A stretch of 64,000 nt of DNA from Empedobacter stercoris (GTDB lineage: Bacteria > Bacteroidota > Bacteroidia > Flavobacteriales > Weeksellaceae), in NCBI RefSeq assembly GCF_965137335.1, contig NZ_CBCRZD010000013.1; one strand, 5' to 3'. Shown piece after piece: positions 58,032 to 64,000 of this stretch (positions are counted from its first letter, which is position 1; each line of letters opens with the position of its first letter). Position numbers and translations under genes: made by a program. Under the pieces are notes generated by a model. That model saw nothing but the letters and a program-made list of their open reading frames with translations. It did no database searches and was not told the DNA's origin.

Positions 58032-58039
58032 TATTTTTG
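58032..58039 (+). promoter_or_regulatory. -7 box of the SpecificRecomb operon (TATTTTTG)
   Basis: A TAnnTTTG match 23 bp before the ATG at 58063, at the head of a gene run that includes a dCMP deaminase, S41 protease and XerD. Confidence 0.48.
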
Positions 58040-58062
58040 TACTCTTAAAAAGAAATTAAAAT

Positions 58063-60024
58063 ATGGCTTTAGATTCTATATTTGATCAAAATAGAAAATA
58101 CGAGAAGAGGTTTTTACTAAGGTTATTAGAAAAAGCAAGAAAAGATTATCCAGATTCAATTTCTTTTATCGATGATTTAATCTCAAAACTTCAAAATAAC
58201 TCAACTTATCGTTTAATTTTTCGAGAGGAACTTCAAAAAGCGTTCGGAAAAATTAATATCGTAAGCTATTTAGTAGACAGTGGAATTCATTTAGAAGATA
58301 ATTTATTTTCTATTTTTCGTAAAAAAATTATGGATTCGCTTTTGCCAGATATCGAGGATAACAATGAATTGACTTCTGTTGTGAACGAAATTTTTTACAA
58401 TTCAAAAAATCTACAAGCAATTCGAATAATTCCTCGTGATCGATGGAAAAAACTTTTCGAAGTCTTGTATCAAGACGTTGAAATAGAAAATTTTAAAGGG
58501 AATACCAATAATATACAAAACCAACTTTTACAAGCTATTTCTATTCTTACAGTTCGTATTACGGGAGGGTTTTCGGACAAAGAAATGATGCGTTATAGTA
58601 ATGAAGTAAATTATTTGAACAATCCATTCTCTAAACTTTCAATGCAAATTAGTAACATTATTGAAAGTCCACAAGCTGGATTTGATATGTTAGAAATTAA
58701 AGAAAGTATTTCCAAATGTAAACATTTGTTAAATGACATTTTAACTCAAAAAGATTACAAAGGAATCTCCTTGAAAGTAGCTTCAAAGATAAATCGTTTG
58801 CAACAACAATTGGCACGTTTGCAAATAATACTTAATAGTTTTAATGAGTTAAAGCTTCATGGTTTGATTTCTTTTTACAGTTTTGCTACTAAGAAATGGG
58901 TTGAGTTTTATGCGCCAAAGAATTTTATGAGCAATCAATTGAGTTCTACGGTATATTTGATTACGTTTTTAGTAACTTACCATAATGGAAAAACAGGCGA
59001 GAAGTATATCACGCAAACAGCCAAAGAATACAATAAAATGTTTTGGACGGCTTGTGGTGGAGGTTTAGTCGTTTCTTTTTTGTGTTTTATTAAAACAGGA
59101 ATAGGGAATATACCTGACACTTCACCGCTATTTAAAGCATTTTTCTTTAGTATAAATTACGCTGTTGGTTTTTGTACAATTTACCTTACTCATATGACAC
59201 TGGCTACAAAGCAACCTTCTATGACTGCTGCTCGACTTGCTCGTGCGCTCGTGCCAACATCAGGATCGGAGCTAAATGTCAAAGATTTTACAACCTTATT
59301 TGCACAATTGGTAAGAAGCCAAATGATTGCTTTTTTAGGAAATGTTGTAGCAGGTTTCGTAGTTTCATTGGGGATTTTTTATTTGTTGAATCAAATTTTA
59401 GGCTTCGAGGTAATTAAGTATTCTAAGGCTTATCATTATTGGGAAGAAGTAGTGATAATGGATTGGCATATTTTCTATTTTGGAGCTATAGCAGGTGTTT
59501 TCTTGTTCCTTTCTGGATTAATTTCAGGAATGACGATTAACAGTCAACGCTTTCATAATATTCCTGAACGTATTTACAATCATCCTATTCTAAAAAAATC
59601 ATTCTCAGAACGTAGAAGAAGAAGAATTTCGAATTGGTTTGAGAAAAATTTGGGTGGAGTTGTCGGAAATGTAGCTTTTGGTTTTATGATGGGATGTGCT
59701 TTTTTGATAGGTGATTTCACTGGACAACCATTCGATATTCGACACATTACTTTCGTATCAGGTAATTTTGCTATTGGTATTGGAGGAATGGGATATCATT
59801 TTGATATAGGTCCTATGATTATTGGTTTTATAGCGATTTTTATGGTTGGTTGGAGTAATTTCTTAGTCAGTTTTATTTTATCTTTATTGATGGCCATGAG
59901 ATCTAATAACATACCTTTTTATAAGATCTTTATGATGATAGCACATACATTAAAAGCTTTTTTCAGTAATCCTTTACCATTTTTTGTTCCACCTCTTTGG
60001 ACAAAAAGAAAAGAAGAAGCATAA
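58063..60024 (+). CDS. SpecificRecomb (Gcr-like) family membrane protein
   Basis: 653 aa. It matches the family labelled site-specific recombinase after the gonococcal Gcr protein. The first half (about 1-310) is soluble and helical. The second half (about 325-640) has about six to eight hydrophobic segments (AGFVVSLGIFYLLNQILGF, GAIAGVFLFLSGLISGM, NVAFGFMMGCAFLIGDF) and conserved TARLARALVPT. Nothing resembles a tyrosine or serine recombinase active site, so the family name is probably misleading; it is an inner-membrane protein of unknown role. Closely followed by the dCMP deaminase gene. Confidence 0.78.
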   Translation: MALDSIFDQNRKYEKRFLLRLLEKARKDYPDSISFIDDLISKLQNNSTYRLIFREELQKAFGKINIVSYLVDSGIHLEDNLFSIFRKKIMDSLLPDIEDNNELTSVVNEIFYNSKNLQAIRIIPRDRWKKLFEVLYQDVEIENFKGNTNNIQNQLLQAISILTVRITGGFSDKEMMRYSNEVNYLNNPFSKLSMQISNIIESPQAGFDMLEIKESISKCKHLLNDILTQKDYKGISLKVASKINRLQQQLARLQIILNSFNELKLHGLISFYSFATKKWVEFYAPKNFMSNQLSSTVYLITFLVTYHNGKTGEKYITQTAKEYNKMFWTACGGGLVVSFLCFIKTGIGNIPDTSPLFKAFFFSINYAVGFCTIYLTHMTLATKQPSMTAARLARALVPTSGSELNVKDFTTLFAQLVRSQMIAFLGNVVAGFVVSLGIFYLLNQILGFEVIKYSKAYHYWEEVVIMDWHIFYFGAIAGVFLFLSGLISGMTINSQRFHNIPERIYNHPILKKSFSERRRRRISNWFEKNLGGVVGNVAFGFMMGCAFLIGDFTGQPFDIRHITFVSGNFAIGIGGMGYHFDIGPMIIGFIAIFMVGWSNFLVSFILSLLMAMRSNNIPFYKIFMMIAHTLKAFFSNPLPFFVPPLWTKRKEEA

Positions 60025-60031
60025 GTTGAAA

Positions 60032-60475
60032 ATGGAAACAAATTTAGACAAACAATTACGATACGATAAAGCTTATCTTAAAATGGCTTTTGAGTGGGCA
60101 AATTTATCCTATTGCGAACGCAAAAAAGTTGGTGCAATTATTGTTAAAAATCGAATGATTATTTCTGATGGTTATAATGGTACACCAAGTGGATTCGAGA
60201 ACAAATGTGAAGACGAAGCAGGAAACACCAAATGGCATGTTCTGCATGCTGAAGCAAATGCAATTCTGAAATGTGCAACGTCAACTCAATCTGCTGAAGG
60301 AGCAACTTTGTACATTACTCTTTCGCCTTGTACAGATTGCAGCAAATTGATTTTACAGGCGGGTATAAAGCGTATTGTCTACATTCAACAATATAAAGAC
60401 CTTTCAGGGTTAGATTTTTTAGAAAAAGCAGGAATAACAATTCAACAGATTACAGAAGAAGAATTATACAAGTAA
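60032..60475 (+). CDS. Deoxycytidylate (dCMP) deaminase
   Basis: 147 aa from the ATG at 60032; the frame from 59984 overlaps the previous gene and adds a basic run. It has the cytidine/dCMP deaminase zinc site H72-A-E74 in HAEANAIL and C100/C103 in SPCTDC, and GYNGTPSG. Produces dUMP, the substrate of ThyA, and is feedback-regulated in related enzymes. The TAA is directly followed by the ATG of the S41 protease gene. Confidence 0.92.
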   Translation: METNLDKQLRYDKAYLKMAFEWANLSYCERKKVGAIIVKNRMIISDGYNGTPSGFENKCEDEAGNTKWHVLHAEANAILKCATSTQSAEGATLYITLSPCTDCSKLILQAGIKRIVYIQQYKDLSGLDFLEKAGITIQQITEEELYK

Positions 60476-62059
60476 ATGAGAAGTTTTTTCAAAGTTATTA
60501 ATGTCGTATTAATCGTACTGATTATTTTCTTGATCGGATTTATGGTTGGGAAAAAATACGACTTTGCGTTCGATGAAAACAAGGATATTGTAGGTTTGCA
60601 ATATTCGGATAATGAACAGAAAATTCGTCGATTAGTTTCTTTGATAGACAACGAATATGTAAACGATGTTAATTCGGATAGTTTAGTGGATGATGCAATC
60701 AACTACATGGTTGGTAAATTAGATCCTCACAGCAAATATATAGACAAAGCTTCTGTACAAAAGGCTGAAGAACAATTGAAAGGTGAATTTGTAGGGATTG
60801 GTGTGCAATTTCGAATGTTGAATGATACAATTGTAATCGAACGAACTTTACCTGGAACTTCAAATTTTGGAAAACTTCAATTTGGGGATCAATTAATAGC
60901 TGCAGACAATCAGTCGTTAATCGGCAAAGATAACAAAACGATAGAAAATCTATTGAAAGGTAAAAAAGGGACTGAGGTTAAACTTTCTGTGATTAGAGAG
61001 GAGAAACCTCTTACAATTTCGATAAAACGGACAATTGTTCCGTTGCCAACTGTTACAGGAAAACATATGTTGACAAACGAAATTGGGTATCTAAAATTAA
61101 CCCGTTTTTCTGAAAATTCGGCTAAAGAAGTTCATCAAGGTTTAAATGATTTGTTAGATCAAGGGATGCAAACCTTGGTATTCGATTTACGAGGTAATCC
61201 TGGTGGTTTGATGCATATTGCAGAAGAAATAGCGGATGAGTTTCTGACTAAAAATGAATTGATTGTTTATACACAAGACAAACAAAAACGAAAAAAATAC
61301 ATTTACGCAACCAATAAAGGTCTTTTTGAAGAAGGTAAAATTTATGTCTTAATGGATGAAAATTCGGCTTCTTCGAGTGAGATTGTTGCAGGAGCTTTAC
61401 AAGATTATGGAAGAGGAATTATTGTGGGGCGTCGCTCTTTTGGTAAAGGTTTGGTGCAGCGCGAAATTAATTTAGGTGATGACACAAAAGTTCGGTTAAC
61501 GGTTGCTAATTATTACACACCTTCGGGACGATCTATCCAAAAACCATTCGATAAGAAAACAGCAAAATACAGCGATGACTTATACAAACGATTGAAGTCA
61601 GGAGAGCTGTACAATAAAGATTCAATCAAAATCAATAAAGAGTTAGAGTTTACAGCGCCATCTGGTAAAAAAGTGTATGGTGGCGGTGGAATTATACCTG
61701 ACGAATTTGTTGCTTTAGATACAAATTCTGTATCAAATTGGCTGTATTATAACCAAGACTCCAATTATTTTAATGATTTTTTATTTAAAAAAATCTATTC
61801 AATTCGCGATTTCTTTATGTTTCATAACGAGGCGATTTTTCTAAAATATTTTAGTGCCGGAATGTATAGAAATGAGTTTTTAGGTGTTTTAGGAATTCCT
61901 TCTAATGAGTTCAATCCTGTGTTTTCAACAACTGTTGATAACTATATGAAAGCAACAATCGCAGGTAGTTTATATGGTTCGCGTTCATTTTATCAAGTTT
62001 GGATGCCCGAAGATGAAATGATAAAGCGTATTTTTGAACTTGAAAAAATAACGAAGTAA
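60476..62059 (+). CDS. S41 family C-terminal processing peptidase
   Basis: 527 aa with an N-terminal membrane anchor (VINVVLIVLIIFLIGFMVG). A PDZ domain (about 85-165) and the S41 catalytic core follow. S299 in ENSASSSE and K324 in GRRSFGKG, spaced 25 like the E. coli Tsp dyad, with D310. Cleaves tails of envelope proteins in the periplasm. It starts immediately after the dCMP deaminase stop and its own stop is followed at once by xerD. Confidence 0.93.
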   Translation: MRSFFKVINVVLIVLIIFLIGFMVGKKYDFAFDENKDIVGLQYSDNEQKIRRLVSLIDNEYVNDVNSDSLVDDAINYMVGKLDPHSKYIDKASVQKAEEQLKGEFVGIGVQFRMLNDTIVIERTLPGTSNFGKLQFGDQLIAADNQSLIGKDNKTIENLLKGKKGTEVKLSVIREEKPLTISIKRTIVPLPTVTGKHMLTNEIGYLKLTRFSENSAKEVHQGLNDLLDQGMQTLVFDLRGNPGGLMHIAEEIADEFLTKNELIVYTQDKQKRKKYIYATNKGLFEEGKIYVLMDENSASSSEIVAGALQDYGRGIIVGRRSFGKGLVQREINLGDDTKVRLTVANYYTPSGRSIQKPFDKKTAKYSDDLYKRLKSGELYNKDSIKINKELEFTAPSGKKVYGGGGIIPDEFVALDTNSVSNWLYYNQDSNYFNDFLFKKIYSIRDFFMFHNEAIFLKYFSAGMYRNEFLGVLGIPSNEFNPVFSTTVDNYMKATIAGSLYGSRSFYQVWMPEDEMIKRIFELEKITK

Positions 62060-62947
62060 ATGCTGTGGAAAGATGCTTTGTATGACTATCAAATGTATCT
62101 GAAATTAGAAAAAAGAGTTTCTGACAATACGATTGAAGGTTATCTACGCGATATTCAAAAATTAATTAATTATTCGGATAAACAACCATTAGATTATTCA
62201 CAAGATGATTTGAGGGATTTTGTGCACGATTTTGCCTCGAGCGATTATAGCGTTCGTTCGCAAGCACGTGTAATATCTGGCCTGAAAAGTTTCTTTGGTT
62301 ACTTACAACTCGAAGATTTTAGAGAAGATAATCCAACTTCTTTACTCGAAACACCAAAAATAGGAATGAAACTTCCTGATGTACTATCAGAAAAAGAAAT
62401 TGATAAAATGATCGAAGTAATTGATTTATCAAAACCAGAAGGACAGCGAAATCGTGCTATTATAGAAGTGCTATATGGTTGTGGTTTACGTGTTTCGGAA
62501 TTGATTAATCTTAAAATTTCTGATATTTTTTTCGACGATGGTTTTATTCGTGTCATAGGAAAAGGAAACAAACAAAGACTTGTTCCGATAAGCGATTATA
62601 CGATAAAATATATTAACTTGTACAAGGATAGTATTCGTATTCATATTCCTATTCAAGTTGGATACGAAGATTTTTTATTCCTAAATAGACGAGGGAAAAA
62701 TCTAACACGTGTCATGATTTTTACAATTGTAAAAGAGTTGTCGATAATTGCTGGAGTTAAAAAGACAATTAGTCCACATACATTTCGTCATTCTTTTGCC
62801 ACTCATTTATTAAAAAATGGAGCAGATCTTCGTGCAATTCAGCTGATGTTAGGACATGAAAGTATTACGACGACAGAAATTTATACGCATGTTGATCAAG
62901 AATTTATTCGAGATGCGATTATCAAATTTCACCCAAGAAATAAATAA
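62060..62947 (+). CDS. xerD: Tyrosine recombinase XerD
   Basis: 295 aa. The N-terminal SAM-like DNA-binding domain (about 1-95) precedes the catalytic domain with R144 (CGLRVSELINLK), K168 (GKGNKQR), H240 and R243 (SPHTFRHSFATHL), H266 (LGHESITTT) and nucleophile Y275 (TEIYTHV). Resolves chromosome dimers at dif with FtsK. It abuts the S41 gene (TAA then ATG). The shape is chromosomal XerD, not a mobile integrase. Only one Xer appears here. Confidence 0.95.
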   Translation: MLWKDALYDYQMYLKLEKRVSDNTIEGYLRDIQKLINYSDKQPLDYSQDDLRDFVHDFASSDYSVRSQARVISGLKSFFGYLQLEDFREDNPTSLLETPKIGMKLPDVLSEKEIDKMIEVIDLSKPEGQRNRAIIEVLYGCGLRVSELINLKISDIFFDDGFIRVIGKGNKQRLVPISDYTIKYINLYKDSIRIHIPIQVGYEDFLFLNRRGKNLTRVMIFTIVKELSIIAGVKKTISPHTFRHSFATHLLKNGADLRAIQLMLGHESITTTEIYTHVDQEFIRDAIIKFHPRNK

Positions 62948-62964
62948 CCATCAACCTAAATAAG

Positions 62965-63480
62965 ATGATAAAATCATTCAAATTTTGTCCTAACTGTGGA
63001 CATGCAATCAATCACTTTGATTTTAGAAAAATGACATGCAACAACTGCGATTTAGTTTATTATCAAAACGTAGCTGCGGCTGTGGCAGTTATTCTAATAA
63101 GAGAAGATAAGATTTTGTTTACCGTTCGTAATAAAGAGCCAAAGAAAGGAATGTTAGATTTGGCAGGAGGGTTTACAGATCCTGATGAATCGGCAGAAAG
63201 AACATGCCAGCGCGAGATAGAGGAGGAGTTAGGAATTACAATTCCAATCGAAAAATTCAACTATTTTATTTCGCAACCCAATGATTACGAATACAAGGGA
63301 ATCCCTTATAAGACCTGTGATTTAGCTTTTATTGCTGATTTTCCTGACGAAGATATTATTCTTGAAAAAGAAGAAATTGTAGCTGTAAAATGGATTGCTA
63401 TTAAGGATATTAATTTAAATGATATCGGTTTTGATTCATTACGAAAAGTAGTTGAAACGTATATAAATTCTTTGAAATAA
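62965..63480 (+). CDS. Nudix hydrolase with N-terminal zinc ribbon
   Basis: 171 aa. Zinc ribbon cysteines C8, C11, C25 and C28 (CPNC, CNNC) precede a Nudix domain with the full box GGFTDPDESAERTCQREIEEELGI (G-x5-E-x7-REUxEExGU satisfied). This architecture is common in NADH-pyrophosphatase-like and other Nudix enzymes; the substrate is unresolved. It follows xerD by 17 bp and is probably on the same transcript. Confidence 0.9.
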   Translation: MIKSFKFCPNCGHAINHFDFRKMTCNNCDLVYYQNVAAAVAVILIREDKILFTVRNKEPKKGMLDLAGGFTDPDESAERTCQREIEEELGITIPIEKFNYFISQPNDYEYKGIPYKTCDLAFIADFPDEDIILEKEEIVAVKWIAIKDINLNDIGFDSLRKVVETYINSLK

Positions 63481-63547
63481 CTAACATAATGTGATATTGA
63501 AACATTTAAAAATAACATTTCAACTTCACATCTTAAAAAAATAAACA

Positions 63548-64000
63548 ATGAAAAAAATACTTTTATTAAGTGCTATTTTCCTAACAATAGTTTCATGTAG
63601 TACGCAAAATGTAGCGGTTGATTATGATCGAAATTTTAACTTTGAACAGAACAAGACCTATACGTTTTCTCAATCAGTGGATTTAGGTTTAAATGATTTA
63701 GATTCTGCTCGATTATTTTCTTCAATCGAAAAAGGAATGTTGTATAGAGGTTTTCAGAAAACCAATGAAGGGAATTTAATGGTTGATATTAAACCAGAAG
63801 AATTTGTTTCGACACAACAAAATTCTAATGTAGGTATCGGTATGGGAACAGGTGGTTACGGTTTTGGTGGAGGAGTTTCTGTCGGGATTCCGATTACCTC
63901 ACAAAAGTTAAATCAAAACTTTATGATTTCGATGACTAATGCTGGTCGATTGGTGTGGGAAGGAACACTTAAAATTCAAATGCCTTTAAAGGCTTCTCCA
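63548..64000 (+). CDS. DUF4136-type lipoprotein, truncated by window end
   Basis: Open to the right edge; 151 codons seen. Lipoprotein signal MKKILLLSAIFLTIVSC with cysteine at position 17. DYDRNFNFEQNKTYTFSQ and the following SIEKGMLYRGFQKTNEGNLMV are typical of DUF4136 beta-rich envelope proteins; a Gly-rich insert (GIGMGTGGYGFGGG) follows. Function unknown. The stop lies beyond the window. Confidence 0.8.
   Translation, partial: MKKILLLSAIFLTIVSCSTQNVAVDYDRNFNFEQNKTYTFSQSVDLGLNDLDSARLFSSIEKGMLYRGFQKTNEGNLMVDIKPEEFVSTQQNSNVGIGMGTGGYGFGGGVSVGIPITSQKLNQNFMISMTNAGRLVWEGTLKIQMPLKASP

Noticed and set aside
58063..62947. Mobile element built from a recombinase, XerD and an HNH protein
   Set aside because: XerD has chromosomal form, the SpecificRecomb protein is a membrane protein, and neighbours are conserved housekeeping genes. 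No ends, repeats or composition change are seen.
1..64000. CRISPR array, prophage or toxin-antitoxin locus
   Set aside because: No regularly spaced repeats, phage structural genes or typical small toxin-antitoxin pair was found by reading the window.

Overview
The window reads as chromosomal DNA of an AT-rich Bacteroidota, class Flavobacteriia, most likely family Weeksellaceae (an Empedobacter/Chryseobacterium-like organism). The support is: sigma-ABfr-type -7 boxes (TAnnTTTG) in front of many genes, almost no Shine-Dalgarno sequences, a GLPGLI-family protein, a TSP3-repeat OmpA protein, the exosortase variant XrtF, the order ftsK-lolA-lptF/G-ribB, and a DUF3822-rsmD pair. Genus is an inference. 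Nearly everything is housekeeping. No CRISPR array, prophage or large island is visible; the only mobile DNA is the 3' end of an IS3-family element at the left edge. No stretch above 300 bp is empty; the largest gap (2090-2511) holds a tRNA-Met gene.

Layout. 1-260: end of an IS3-type transposase. 0.3-3.6 kb: thiol peroxidase, class I aminotransferase, tRNA-Met(CAT), ferredoxin-NADP reductase. 3.6-6.5 kb: predicted outer-membrane barrel, AIM24-family protein, 2Fe-2S ferredoxin. 6.5-11.4 kb: polA, a 116-bp imperfect palindrome that looks like a dispersed intergenic repeat, and two exported proteins. 11.5-17.3 kb (minus): methyltransferase, map, HAD phosphatase, gpmI, recQ. 17.5-23.2 kb: kdsD, tatC, etfB-etfA, DUF151 nuclease, nucleoside transporter. 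23.3-27.3 kb (minus): folA, M1 aminopeptidase, thyA. 27.3-31 kb: rlmB, two small membrane proteins, xrtF with its partner, a GAF/fRMsr protein, rsmG. 31-37 kb: gyrB, ABC-F, smpB, OmpA-like porin. 37.2-43 kb: ftsK-lolA-lptF/G-ribB. 43-46.5 kb (minus): exporter with an Lrp regulator, rpsA. 46.8-51.8 kb: ABC1 kinase, split dnaX, FKBP lipoprotein, redoxin. 51.9-55.7 kb (minus): TonB receptor, rsmD, DUF3822, and a 28-residue membrane peptide too short for ordinary gene calling. 55.8-64 kb: kdsB, NUMOD4/HNH-HTH protein, LolA-like protein, SpecificRecomb membrane protein, dCMP deaminase, S41 protease, xerD, Nudix hydrolase, and a DUF4136 lipoprotein running off the right edge.

Themes. Envelope building recurs (kdsD and kdsB for Kdo, LolA, an LptF/G permease, OmpA, TatC, XrtF). 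So does DNA maintenance (polA, recQ, gyrB, dnaX, ftsK, xerD), together with thymidylate supply (thyA, folA, dCMP deaminase). Transcription units are mostly short and closed by clear hairpins, several of them bidirectional between convergent genes.

Most interesting points: (i) dnaX is split at an A10 run exactly where a -1 slip restores a full tau subunit, which suggests programmed slippage; (ii) the orphan exosortase XrtF pair, whose operon ends in a perfect 50-bp palindrome that also encodes the C-terminus of the partner protein; (iii) several family members missing classical residues (RecQ without its zinc cysteines, RibBA with a degenerate GTP cyclohydrolase II half, ABC-F without a second Walker A); (iv) the unannotated 28-aa ORF upstream of DUF3822-rsmD.
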